Under the pieces are notes generated by a model. The model saw nothing but the letters and a program-made list of their open reading frames with translations, was not told the DNA's origin and searched no databases. Below, piece after piece: positions 43,808 to 52,853 of a stretch of DNA of 64,000 bases. The number at the start of each line of letters is the position of its first letter. The stretch's first letter is position 1. Origin of the DNA: Sulfurimonas sp. SAG-AH-194-L11 (lineage in GTDB: Bacteria > Campylobacterota > Campylobacteria > Campylobacterales > Sulfurimonadaceae). The position numbers and the translations under genes are program-made. The stretch spans positions 1-64,000 of the forward strand of contig NZ_JAEMVB010000008.1 in assembly GCF_029215995.1 (NCBI RefSeq), given 5' to 3'.

Positions 43808-45223
43808 ATGCAAGCAAAAATTTACTTCGGCTCTTGTGAAGCCGTGACAGATACCTTTAGTGAGAGACTCTCTCCTTTTAATGGTGAAGTAGTATCAACT
43901 GCTCCTATCTGTAGCCAAGCAGATGCAAAAAAAGCCCTCGCTATAGCACAAGATGCAAGCAAAAGTGCTAAAGCATCGACACTTGCACAGAGATGTAACT
44001 GGCTTTTAGATGTTGCTCAAAAACTAAGAGAAAACAAAGAAGATATAGCAAAAACTATAACTGATGAAGTTGGTAAACCTATCACTTTTGCTCGCGTTGA
44101 GGTTGAGCGTTGTGTTGAGACTATCACTCTATGTGCTGAGACTATGCGAACTATGCATGGTGAAACTATAAACACAGACGCGATGAATAGCGGTAAAAAA
44201 ACACTTGCATTTTTTCGTCGTGAGCCTGTCGGTGTTGTTGTTGCCATTACTCCTTTTAACTTTCCACTCAATCTTGTTGCTCATAAACTAGGACCTGCAC
44301 TTGTCGCTGGAAATACAGTAGTACTTAAACCAACGCCAGAAGCACCTTTGACTTCTTATAAATTTGCAAAGCTTTTTATAGAGAGTGAATTTGCTATAAA
44401 AGATGCACTTTCAGTTGTTTATGGGGATGCAGAAGTTGGTTCGGCTTTGATTGGTTCAGAGATTCCTCGTGTGATCTCTTTTACTGGTTCTGTTCCCGTA
44501 GGAGAAATTATCACTAAAAATTCAGGTATCAAAAAAATAGGGCTTGAACTCGGTGGCAATGCAGCGACCTTTATAGAAAAAACTGCGAACTTAGCATTAG
44601 CAGCAGAGCGTTGTGCTTTGGGTGCATTTGTAAACTCGGGTCAGGTCTGTATCTCTCTGCAGCGTATCTATGTAGAAGATGAAGTTTATGATGAGTTTGC
44701 ACAGCTTATGGCTATGGAGACAAAAAAGCTTAAAGTTGGCTCTCCTTATGATGATGATACATTTATGGGTCCACTTATAGATGATGAGGCAGCGAGTCGT
44801 GCTATGGATTGGGTTGAGTCAGCTATAGAAGAGGGTGCGATTCCTCTTCTCCCACCACACCGTGAGGGACGAATGTTTCACCCTTGTGTCATGGCAAATG
44901 TTACTGACGATATGGCCATAGTATGTGAAGAAGTTTTTGCACCCATAGTAAGTTTAGTGCGAGTAAACTCTTTTGATGATGCACTCCCTCGTATGAACAA
45001 CTCCCCTTATGGCTTACAGTTTTCAGTTTTTACAAATGATTTAAGCATTACAAACCGTGCCATAGATGAGTTAAATGCAGGTGGAATAGTTATAAACGAT
45101 ATGCCGACTTTACGTTTTGACATTCAACCTTATGGTGGTGTTAAGCTGAGTGGCGTTGGACGTGAGGGTCCGCGTTTTGCTATTGAAGAGATGACTGAGA
45201 TTAAGTCTATTGTCATCTGCTAG
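43808..45223 (+). CDS. NAD(P)-dependent aldehyde dehydrogenase
   Basis: A 471-residue member of the aldehyde dehydrogenase superfamily. ITPFNFPLNLVAHKLGPAL, the NAD site KPTPEAPLTSYKFA, FTGSVPVGE, catalytic Glu in GLELGGNAA and catalytic Cys in NSGQVCISLQRIYV are present. It resembles lactaldehyde/succinate-semialdehyde-type enzymes, but the substrate is not clear. The 3' end overlaps the DUF523 gene by 14 bp. Confidence 0.9.
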   Translation: MQAKIYFGSCEAVTDTFSERLSPFNGEVVSTAPICSQADAKKALAIAQDASKSAKASTLAQRCNWLLDVAQKLRENKEDIAKTITDEVGKPITFARVEVERCVETITLCAETMRTMHGETINTDAMNSGKKTLAFFRREPVGVVVAITPFNFPLNLVAHKLGPALVAGNTVVLKPTPEAPLTSYKFAKLFIESEFAIKDALSVVYGDAEVGSALIGSEIPRVISFTGSVPVGEIITKNSGIKKIGLELGGNAATFIEKTANLALAAERCALGAFVNSGQVCISLQRIYVEDEVYDEFAQLMAMETKKLKVGSPYDDDTFMGPLIDDEAASRAMDWVESAIEEGAIPLLPPHREGRMFHPCVMANVTDDMAIVCEEVFAPIVSLVRVNSFDDALPRMNNSPYGLQFSVFTNDLSITNRAIDELNAGGIVINDMPTLRFDIQPYGGVKLSGVGREGPRFAIEEMTEIKSIVIC

Positions 45224-45656
45224 AAAAAAAGTCATAATCTCTGCTTGTCTTTTAGGTGAGCGCTGTCGTTATGATGGAAAAACTAAAGAGGTGAATGCTG
45301 TCATAGAGGCATACAAAGAGTATGAAATCATTCCTTTTTGTCCAGAAGCACCTCTTTTTGGGACTCCTCGTGAGCGGATAAATGTCATTGAAGTTGATGG
45401 TGAAAATAGGATTATCACAGACGAAACAAACATAGATGTGACAGAGTCTTTAGAAAAAGAAATCCATCTGTTTTGCAGTAGATATCCAAAAGTAGATGCC
45501 ATCGTTCTCAAATCAAAATCTCCAAGTTGTGGTTATAAAACAACTCCTATTTTAAACAAAAATAAAGAGCTTATAAAAGTTGGTGATGGCATAGCTGCTC
45601 AAATATTTCAAAAATATTATAAAAACATTACAATACAAAACGAGCTCTCTTTTTAA
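45210..45656 (+). CDS. DUF523 family protein
   Basis: A 148-residue protein with the DUF523 hallmarks SACLLGERCRYDGK at the start, PFCPEAPLFGTPRERINV, and LKSKSPSCGY. The Cys positions suggest metal or cluster binding; the function is unknown. It starts at TTG inside the aldehyde dehydrogenase 3' end, as no better start lies near KKVIISACLLG. Convergent with the AraC-type gene downstream. Confidence 0.88.
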   Translation: MSSARKKVIISACLLGERCRYDGKTKEVNAVIEAYKEYEIIPFCPEAPLFGTPRERINVIEVDGENRIITDETNIDVTESLEKEIHLFCSRYPKVDAIVLKSKSPSCGYKTTPILNKNKELIKVGDGIAAQIFQKYYKNITIQNELSF

Positions 45657-45663
45657 TCGTCTT

Positions 45664-46536
45664 TTACTGGATAGGTAGATAAAAACTAATGTCAAATAAC
45701 TCATCTTTATCAATATGATGATGTTTTCTATAGATGGAGTAAGAGGGCTTAGTTGTTGTCTCATAGTCACTTTTTGGAAGCCACTTATGATATACCCAGT
45801 GAATAAACTTTAAAATATCCCCTCTTTTCCCTTCTATATCAAACTTTGCAAAGACACCTTTTGAGATTGTTAGCTTTGGTAGTTTCGTGTTTTGTGGAGA
45901 AATTCCCCCATCTACTACAACACAAGCGACATGTTGACACTCTAAAAGTGGTGTAATAGCAGGGTTGTCATGAAACAAAGAGACAAAAGTGTACTCTTGG
46001 ATGTCAGATGAAAATATCCATGCATTTAACTTTTGCCAAGTAGGACGAATGTTGTTCTCATAACCTTTATGACGGATATAGTAAACAGTCATCTCTGGCA
46101 TTTTTACTATCTCTGCTTGGATGCCATCAAAAGATGCAGTAGAGATACTAGCATTTGGAGAAGAACCTAAAAGCTCCTTAGAGTAACTCTCAAACCCACC
46201 TTGACGCCACTTCTTTGGAGTCATAGAAAAGCGCTCTTTAAACGCAGGTATAAAAGAGGTAAGAGAACTATATCCACATGTATTAGCGATTTCAGTTGCT
46301 GTTGAGTAGTGGTTTGTTAAAAGAAGTGTTGCTGCTTTTTGAAGTCGTATGGCTTTGATAGTTTCATAGATATTTCGACCAAAAATCTCTTTAAATATCT
46401 TGTGCATATAGAATTTATTGATTTTAAACTCCTCTGCCAACTCATCTAGGTTAATATATGTGTCAATATACTTGTAAATATAGTACATAAGGTCGTTTGC
46501 GATGTTTATTTTCTTTTCTAATGTAGAGCGTTTCAT
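45664..46536 (-). CDS. AraC regulator with GyrI-like effector domain
   Basis: A 290-residue regulator. An N-terminal AraC-type double helix-turn-helix (INLDELAEEFKINKFYMHKI, then ATEIANTCGYSSLTSFIPAF) is joined to a C-terminal GyrI/SbmC-like ligand-binding domain (from AEIVKMPEMTVYYIRHKGYE). This is the Rob/AraC-GyrI arrangement that senses small hydrophobic molecules. I use ATG 46536, not the TTG 12 bp upstream. Divergent from icd; the shared region contains palindromic AT-rich sites. Confidence 0.87.
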   Translation of the reverse strand: MKRSTLEKKINIANDLMYYIYKYIDTYINLDELAEEFKINKFYMHKIFKEIFGRNIYETIKAIRLQKAATLLLTNHYSTATEIANTCGYSSLTSFIPAFKERFSMTPKKWRQGGFESYSKELLGSSPNASISTASFDGIQAEIVKMPEMTVYYIRHKGYENNIRPTWQKLNAWIFSSDIQEYTFVSLFHDNPAITPLLECQHVACVVVDGGISPQNTKLPKLTISKGVFAKFDIEGKRGDILKFIHWVYHKWLPKSDYETTTKPSYSIYRKHHHIDKDELFDISFYLPIQ

Positions 46537-46560
46537 TAAAAATACCAACTTTGAATTGTT

Positions 46561-46577
46561 TTATTATCAAATAATAA
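46561..46577. promoter_or_regulatory. AT-rich palindrome between araC-type gene and icd
   Basis: TTATTAT-CAA-ATAATAA is a perfect 7-3-7 inverted repeat 25 bp from the regulator start codon, and a second overlapping ATAATA/TATTAT pair follows to 46588. It is 48 bp upstream of the icd -10 (TATAAT, 46625-46630). It could bind the adjacent regulator or a Fur-type protein; AT-rich palindromes also arise by chance in this genome. Confidence 0.35.
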
Positions 46578-46667
46578 TAGTTATTATATCAAAAAATCGA
46601 AAGATTTGGCATAGGGTAATCTCCTATAATTCCCCCCGAAACAAAATAATAACTTAAAGGAAATAAA

Positions 46668-48131
46668 ATGGCAAAGCAAAGAATTACAGTTGCAAAAGGT
46701 GACGGAATCGGTCCAGAGATTATGGAGGCAAGTATTAGAGTACTTGAAGCAGCAGGAGCAGATGTTGAGTGGGATTATATTGAAGTTGGTGAAAAAGTAT
46801 ACTTAAGTGGTAACACTTCAGGAATTGGTAAAGAAGCTTGGGACTCTATCAAGAAAAATAAAGTACTTTTTAAAGCACCTATTACTACACCTCAAGGTGG
46901 AGGTTATAAGAGTTTAAATGTAACTATTCGTAAGACTTTAGGACTCTACTCAAATGTACGTCCTTCACTATCGTATGCTCCATTTATACCGACAAGATAC
47001 CCAGGTATGGATGTTGTAGTTATTCGTGAGAATGAAGAAGATTTATATGCAGGAATAGAGCACCAACAAACACCTGAGGTAACACAGTGTCTTAAAATCA
47101 TTACAAGACCAGGGTGTGAGAAGATTTCTAGATATGCATTTGAATATGCTAAAGCTTTTGGTAGAAAAAGAATCACTTGTATGATTAAAGATAACATTAT
47201 GAAGTTAACTGATGGACTTTTTGTAAAAGTGTTTTACGAAATTGCTAAAGAGTATCCTGAAATTCAAGCTGATGATTGGATTATCGATATCGGTATGGCT
47301 AAACTAGTAGATGCTCCTCAAGACTTTGATATGGTACTTATGCCTAACCTTTATGGTGATGTTGCTACTGATATTTTAGGACTTATGACAGGTTCTGTTG
47401 GTATAGCTCCAGGTGCAAATGTTGGTGATGATATAGCAATGTATGAAGCGATTCATGGTTCTGCTCCAAGACATGCAGGAAAAGGTATAGCTAATCCATC
47501 TGCACTTTTACTTTCAGGTGTTATGATGATGGTAGATATTGGACAAGCAAGAATTGCTGAAAAAGTTCATAATGCATGGCTTAAAACTATCGAAGATGGA
47601 GTCGTTACTTATGACCTAGCACGTAAACTTAAAGCTGAAGGAAGAGAGTATACTGAAGTAAATACAGAGGAGTTTGCTGATGCAGTTATAGAGAGACTCG
47701 GTCAAAAACCAACAGTTTTAGCACCTAAAGTGTATGGCGATGCAGTTAAAATCAAAAAAGCTGTTCTTACAGATGTAAGAAGCCAACAGATGGATTTAAT
47801 TGGTGTTGATATCTTTACTAGAGGTGACTTCAATGATGCAAAGGTAATTGGTGATGCACTTGTTAATGCAGCACAAGAGACAGGTATGAGACTTAAAATG
47901 ATTTCTAACAGAGGATTAAAAGTTTATCCAAATGGACACCCAGAGACTTTCTTAACAGATCACTGGAGATGTAGATACTATGCTAAAAATCAAGGTGATA
48001 TTCTCAAAAATGAAGATATCACAAATATGATGAATATCATTTCTACACTTGATGGCATAGAAGTTATTAAAACTGAAAACCTTTATAAACTAGAGGGTGA
48101 ATTAGCTTACTCACTAGGTCAAGGCGAGTAA
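46668..48131 (+). CDS. icd: isocitrate dehydrogenase, long form
   Basis: A 487-residue homodimeric-type isocitrate dehydrogenase. The catalytic core matches the isocitrate/isopropylmalate family (GDGIGPEIMEASIRVL, NVTIRKTLGLYSNVRPS, VVIRENEEDLYAGIEH, IDIGMAKLVDAPQDFD). A C-terminal extension of about 140 residues after ~345 resembles the small extra domain of Thermus-type enzymes. It serves the oxidative or reductive TCA cycle. Cofactor choice (NAD or NADP) is not certain from sequence alone. Strong ribosome site AAAGGAAAT. Confidence 0.9.
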   Translation: MAKQRITVAKGDGIGPEIMEASIRVLEAAGADVEWDYIEVGEKVYLSGNTSGIGKEAWDSIKKNKVLFKAPITTPQGGGYKSLNVTIRKTLGLYSNVRPSLSYAPFIPTRYPGMDVVVIRENEEDLYAGIEHQQTPEVTQCLKIITRPGCEKISRYAFEYAKAFGRKRITCMIKDNIMKLTDGLFVKVFYEIAKEYPEIQADDWIIDIGMAKLVDAPQDFDMVLMPNLYGDVATDILGLMTGSVGIAPGANVGDDIAMYEAIHGSAPRHAGKGIANPSALLLSGVMMMVDIGQARIAEKVHNAWLKTIEDGVVTYDLARKLKAEGREYTEVNTEEFADAVIERLGQKPTVLAPKVYGDAVKIKKAVLTDVRSQQMDLIGVDIFTRGDFNDAKVIGDALVNAAQETGMRLKMISNRGLKVYPNGHPETFLTDHWRCRYYAKNQGDILKNEDITNMMNIISTLDGIEVIKTENLYKLEGELAYSLGQGE

Positions 48132-48203
48132 GAAAGATTAAATAGTCGAGATTTTTACTACATTTTAGATATAATCGCGTAATTTTATATAAGAGATGTA
48201 GCT

Positions 48204-50756
48204 ATGAATATCAGAGAAGAGTATTTAAAATTTTTCGAATCTAAACAACATAAGCGTGTCGCATCAGGGCCATTAGTGCCTGATGATGCAACACTGCTTT
48301 TTAACAATGCCGGGATGGTACCTTTTAAGTCAATTTTTACAGGTGAAATCCCAAGACCCGCTAATCCTCGTGCAACGTCTTGCCAGACATGTATTCGTGC
48401 TGGTGGAAAACACAATGACCTTGAAAATGTAGGACACACTGCACGCCACCATACTTTTTTTGAGATGATGGGTAACTTCTCTTTTGGAGACTACTTTAAA
48501 GAAGAGGCAATTGCCTATGCATGGGAATTTATTACAGAAGTTCTCAAACTTGATGTTGATAAACTTTGGGTTACGGTGCATGATAGTGATGATGAAGCAG
48601 AAAAGCTTTGGATGAAGCATATCTCTAAAGATCGAATCATGCGTTTAGGTGATGCAGATAACTTCTGGTCTATGGGAGATACAGGTCCTTGTGGTCCATG
48701 TTCTGAAATCTTTTATGATCAAGGTGCAGAAGAATTTTCTGGCCCTGAAGATTATATGGGTGGAGAGGGCGATAGATTTTTAGAAATCTGGAACCTTGTT
48801 TTCATGCAGTATGAAGTAAAGGTTGCCGGTGGGGAGAGAATCCCTCTCGCACACCCTTCTATAGATACGGGTATGGGTTTAGAGAGAGTTGTAGCTATAA
48901 AAGAGGGTAAAACTTCTAACTACGGTTCTTCACTTTTTATGCCGATGATAGAACAAGTTGAGCAACTCATAGGTAAAGAGTACGTGTATAAAACGGGTGC
49001 TTCTTACCGTGTTATCGCAGACCACATAAGAACATCTGTTTTCTTACTCTCTCAAGGTACAAACTTCTCAAATGAGGGTCGTGGTTATGTTCTTCGTCGT
49101 ATTCTTCGTCGTGCAGTTCGTCACGGTTATTTACTAGGATTTCGTGCTCCTTTTATGTTTAAAATTGTAGATACGATTGTAAATATTATGGGCTCAGAGT
49201 ATGAGTACTTAGAGGCGAAAAAAGAGGCTGTAAAAGAGCAGATACAACTTGAAGAAGCGAGGTTTTTTAAGACTATCGAGTCTGGTATAGCACTTTTTGA
49301 AAAAGAGTTAAAAAATACTCAAGATACTTTTAGTGGAGCGGTGGCATTTAAACTGTATGATACTTTTGGTTTCCCACTTGACCTTACAGAGGATATGCTA
49401 AAAGAGAAAAACCTTGGACTTGATAGTGAGAAGTTTGAAGCACTTATGTTAGAGCAACGTTCTCGTGCTAAAGCGGCTTGGAAAGGCTCAGGTGACGGTG
49501 CAACGCAGGGTGACTTTAAGATACTTTTAGAAGAGTTTGGCGAAAATACTTTTGTAGGCTATGAGTTCACACAACACTCAGGCGAAGTACAAGCACTTTT
49601 AAACGCGGAGTATAAAAGAGTAGAGAGTTTATCCTCTGGTGAGAGAGGTTGGGTTCTTTTAGATACTACTCCTTTTTATGCAGAGTCAGGTGGACAGACT
49701 GGTGATGAGGGAGAACTTGAGGGTTTCGCAAAAGTACTCGATACAAAGAAGTTTTTTGGACTCTCACTCGTAGAAGTTGCAGTGAGTAAAGCGCTTAAAG
49801 TTGGAACTGTAGTGGATGCAAAAGTTGATATGAGTCGTAACGAAATCATCAAACACCACTCTGCTACTCACCTCCTTCATGCGGTTCTCTCTGATGTTTT
49901 AGGTGAACATATATCACAAGCAGGTTCACTTAATGATGCATCGCGTTTACGTTTTGACTTCTCACATCCAAAAGCTGTGAGTGATGAAGAGCTCAAAGAG
50001 ATTGAGACTCGTGTAAACAATGAAATCATGCGTCAGATTCCTACTAAAACAGAAGTTTTAGGGATAGAAGATGCTAAAAAGTCTGGTGCAAAATCTCAGT
50101 TTGGTGAGAAGTATGGCGATGAGGTGCGTGTTGTTTCCTTTGCTGATGCGAGTATAGAGTTTTGTGGTGGTGTGCATGTAAGTAATACAGCAAATATAGG
50201 CTCGTTTATAATCACAAAAGAGTCTGGCGTCTCAGCAGGTGTTCGTCGTATAGAAGCAGTATGTGGCAATGCAGCTTATAAGTACTTTACAGAACAAAGA
50301 GCCCTACTTCAAGAGGCACAAGCAGAGGTCAAAAACTTAGATATTATCGCTGGAATCAATAGACTTAAATCCTCTGTAAATGATTTAAAAACTGAACTTA
50401 AAGATGCACAAAATGCTTCAAAAGTAGAAGTTGTAGCAAGTGAAATAAATGGTGTGACAGTAGTTGTTGAAGAGTACCCAGCAGGAGACATCAAAGAGAA
50501 GATAGATGCGCTAAAAAATGAAAATGAAAAACTCTGTGCTATGCTTTTTCAAGTTAAGGGTGAAAAAGTTCTTATCGCTTGTGGTATTAAAAATGCTGAT
50601 GCTAAAGCTGGAGATTGGATTAAAAACATTGCTCCTATTCTTGGTGGTGGTGGTGGTGGTCGTCCTGACTTCGCACAAGCAGGTGGAAAACTTCCTGCTA
50701 AACTCCCTGAGGCAAAAGAAGCCGCACTTGCTTATATAACAAAGGAACTTAACTAA
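48204..50756 (+). CDS. alaS: alanyl-tRNA synthetase
   Basis: An 850-residue class II tRNA synthetase. The N-terminal catalytic domain has [32 protein letters not shown] and [23 protein letters not shown]. The editing domain carries [12 protein letters not shown] (His-x-x-x-His) and the later [13 protein letters not shown]. The C-Ala dimerisation part ends in the glycine run [15 protein letters not shown]. The length is normal. A TATAAT lies about 30 bp upstream. Overlaps the next start by TAATG. Confidence 0.97.
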   Translation: MNIREEYLKFFESKQHKRVASGPLVPDDATLLFNNAGMVPFKSIFTGEIPRPANPRATSCQTCIRAGGKHNDLENVGHTARHHTFFEMMGNFSFGDYFKEEAIAYAWEFITEVLKLDVDKLWVTVHDSDDEAEKLWMKHISKDRIMRLGDADNFWSMGDTGPCGPCSEIFYDQGAEEFSGPEDYMGGEGDRFLEIWNLVFMQYEVKVAGGERIPLAHPSIDTGMGLERVVAIKEGKTSNYGSSLFMPMIEQVEQLIGKEYVYKTGASYRVIADHIRTSVFLLSQGTNFSNEGRGYVLRRILRRAVRHGYLLGFRAPFMFKIVDTIVNIMGSEYEYLEAKKEAVKEQIQLEEARFFKTIESGIALFEKELKNTQDTFSGAVAFKLYDTFGFPLDLTEDMLKEKNLGLDSEKFEALMLEQRSRAKAAWKGSGDGATQGDFKILLEEFGENTFVGYEFTQHSGEVQALLNAEYKRVESLSSGERGWVLLDTTPFYAESGGQTGDEGELEGFAKVLDTKKFFGLSLVEVAVSKALKVGTVVDAKVDMSRNEIIKHHSATHLLHAVLSDVLGEHISQAGSLNDASRLRFDFSHPKAVSDEELKEIETRVNNEIMRQIPTKTEVLGIEDAKKSGAKSQFGEKYGDEVRVVSFADASIEFCGGVHVSNTANIGSFIITKESGVSAGVRRIEAVCGNAAYKYFTEQRALLQEAQAEVKNLDIIAGINRLKSSVNDLKTELKDAQNASKVEVVASEINGVTVVVEEYPAGDIKEKIDALKNENEKLCAMLFQVKGEKVLIACGIKNADAKAGDWIKNIAPILGGGGGGRPDFAQAGGKLPAKLPEAKEAALAYITKELN

Positions 50757-51292
50757 TGAAAGAGTTGATTTATGAAATTTTTGCAGATTATAGAACACAG
50801 ATAGTATTTTTACATGTAATCTCAGCAGTTGTCTGGGTTGGTGGTATGGTTGCTATGCGTTATGCAGCACATAACTCTTTTATGCATATAGAGTCGCCAC
50901 TTAATCGCTTAGAGAGAATCTCTCATGCCTTAAAACGACTTTTTACTATTGTGACGCCATTTGTAATTATTTTAATTATTACGGCAGTGATTATGGCGGT
51001 TGGACTTGGATTTCGTGAGGCTGCTGTTGATGCTAACTCTAATGTTATAGATGAGTATGCGATGGGACTTTACAACATGGTACATATCAAAGAGGGCATC
51101 TGGATGATTATGGCTATGAACTTAGCTCTAATGGCATTTTTTCGCTCTCAAGGGGATAAACTTTTAGACAAGGGTGATGCAAGAGGTGCAAAAGCCAAAC
51201 TTGGTCTGATAGGTAAGTATATGGTACCTTTAAACATAGTTCTTGGCGTTATAGCTATTTATATGGGTGTATTTTTGAGAAATGCATACTAG
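50756..51292 (+). CDS. four-helix membrane protein, CopD-like
   Basis: A 178-residue integral membrane protein with four hydrophobic helices. The first has FLHVISAVVWVGGMVAMRYAAH with a conserved-looking His, and another His precedes the third helix (MVHIKEGIWMIMAMN). The layout is like the protein at 10917-11366 and like CopD-type heme/copper membrane domains. It sits between alaS and maf with overlapping or abutting ends at both sides. Function unknown. Confidence 0.7.
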   Translation: MKELIYEIFADYRTQIVFLHVISAVVWVGGMVAMRYAAHNSFMHIESPLNRLERISHALKRLFTIVTPFVIILIITAVIMAVGLGFREAAVDANSNVIDEYAMGLYNMVHIKEGIWMIMAMNLALMAFFRSQGDKLLDKGDARGAKAKLGLIGKYMVPLNIVLGVIAIYMGVFLRNAY

Positions 51293-51853
51293 ATGATACG
51301 ACTCGCCTCCTCTTCACAAACTCGTGCAATGTTACTAACAAATGCAGGTGTGGTGTTTAAACAGGAGAGTGTTGACTTTGATGAAGAGAAGATAGTTGCA
51401 TCATCGGCGAAAAACTTTGTCTATCAAGCAACTTTAGGGAAGTATGAGGCAAATATTAGAGCTTTTGGCTATGATGATATGCCTCTACTTGTGGCAGATA
51501 CAGTAGTCACTTCACAAGGAAAAATCTTACGTAAAGCAAGCGATGTTGATGATGCTAGAGCTATTTTAATGGCGCAGAGCGGAAACATTACTTCTATTAT
51601 TACCTGCATGATATACCACTCAAAAGATAAAAAAATTATAGATATCTCTCAAACAGATTATTTATTTGAAGTTTTTAATAGAGATGCTTTAAATAAATAC
51701 TTAGAGAGTGGAGAGTGGAGAGGTAAGGCTGGGGCTTGTATGGTTGAGGGCTTCTGTAAAAGTTACATAAAAGAGGTTCGAGGTTTTGAGTCAACAGCTA
51801 TGGGACTCAGTGTAGAAGTTTTAAAAACATTTATGGAGAAGTCTTGTGGGTGA
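51293..51853 (+). CDS. maf: Maf-like nucleoside triphosphate pyrophosphatase
   Basis: A 186-residue house-cleaning enzyme that hydrolyses non-canonical or selected NTPs. IRLASSSQTRAMLLTNAGV at the start, the Asp in LLVADTVVTSQGKIL and YLESGEWRGKAGACMVEGF match Maf. It starts at the base after the previous stop, and the next gene overlaps it by 8 bp. Confidence 0.88.
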   Translation: MIRLASSSQTRAMLLTNAGVVFKQESVDFDEEKIVASSAKNFVYQATLGKYEANIRAFGYDDMPLLVADTVVTSQGKILRKASDVDDARAILMAQSGNITSIITCMIYHSKDKKIIDISQTDYLFEVFNRDALNKYLESGEWRGKAGACMVEGFCKSYIKEVRGFESTAMGLSVEVLKTFMEKSCG

Positions 51854-52802
51854 TCTTTTAGAGTTTAGTAATGTAATATCTATAGTTTTTGTACTCTTGA
51901 GTATTTCCTTTGCCTACATGTTTTCACGTGAATCTTTACAACAAAAGATGTACTATAAAAAGATTATAGATAGTTCGTCTAATATAGTTGTAGTACATAA
52001 TATGAAGCATGTTGTGACAGCTAATAAGACTTTTTTCCATTATTTTAAAAACTATAAAGACCTTCATGATTTTACTAGAAACCATAAGTGTATATCTGAT
52101 TTTTTTGAAGTTGAAGATGGTTTTTTAAGTCCGCCAAAAGGTGAACTCTCTTGGTTGGAATCTTTAGCACAGACTGATAACAAAAAACATAAGGTGAAAA
52201 TGAAGATAGATGAGGAGTACTTTTATTTTTTGATTTCAGCATCTCGTTTAGATAAGCAAAAAAGTATTTATGCGATAATACTCTCTGATATCACAGAACA
52301 AGAGAGTACAAAACACGAACTTATCTCTTTAAGTGTTAAAGATAAATTAACAAATATAGGTAATCGAAAATATTACGATGATATTTTACATGAACATATT
52401 ACTCTCGCACAAAGATATCCACATGAGTTTTCATTAGTCCTTTTAGATATAGACTTTTTTAAAAAGATAAATGACTCTCTAGGACATGATATTGGAGATA
52501 AAGTTCTTCGTGAATATACGAAGTTTATAGAACATCATCTTAGAGAAGTAGATATATTTTGTAGAATAGGGGGAGAAGAGTTTGTTTTAATTTTACCTCA
52601 TACTACAAAAGATAAGGCATATCTTTTAACACAAAAGTTAAGAATGCTTATACAAAATCATAAAAAGATTACGCCTATTACTATGAGTTTTGGTGTAGTA
52701 CAGTACGAAAAAGGTGATGATGCCGAGACAATTTTTAAGCGGGCAGATACAGCACTTTATAAAGCAAAAGATACAGGACGCAACAAGGTAGTTATAGCTT
52801 AG
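51846..52802 (+). CDS. membrane-anchored diguanylate cyclase
   Basis: A 318-residue protein starting at GTG within the maf 3' end. One N-terminal transmembrane helix (~7-22), a PAS-like domain (~35-145, IDSSSNIVVVHNMKHVVTAN...) and a GGDEF domain with active site GGEEF preceded by an inhibitory-site REVD. From the PAS-like region onward it closely resembles the C-terminal two thirds of the next gene, so the two are paralogues by tandem duplication. Confidence 0.9.
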   Translation: MGDLLEFSNVISIVFVLLSISFAYMFSRESLQQKMYYKKIIDSSSNIVVVHNMKHVVTANKTFFHYFKNYKDLHDFTRNHKCISDFFEVEDGFLSPPKGELSWLESLAQTDNKKHKVKMKIDEEYFYFLISASRLDKQKSIYAIILSDITEQESTKHELISLSVKDKLTNIGNRKYYDDILHEHITLAQRYPHEFSLVLLDIDFFKKINDSLGHDIGDKVLREYTKFIEHHLREVDIFCRIGGEEFVLILPHTTKDKAYLLTQKLRMLIQNHKKITPITMSFGVVQYEKGDDAETIFKRADTALYKAKDTGRNKVVIA

Positions 52803-52853
52803 GTGTAAAGCTTTAAAGAGTAGTATGATATCATTATAAATAACGGAGTGTAG

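Noticed and set aside
46606-46630. Sigma54 promoter (TTGGCA start) before icd
   Set aside because: The downstream GC element at the required spacing is missing, whereas a TATAAT fits a normal -10.
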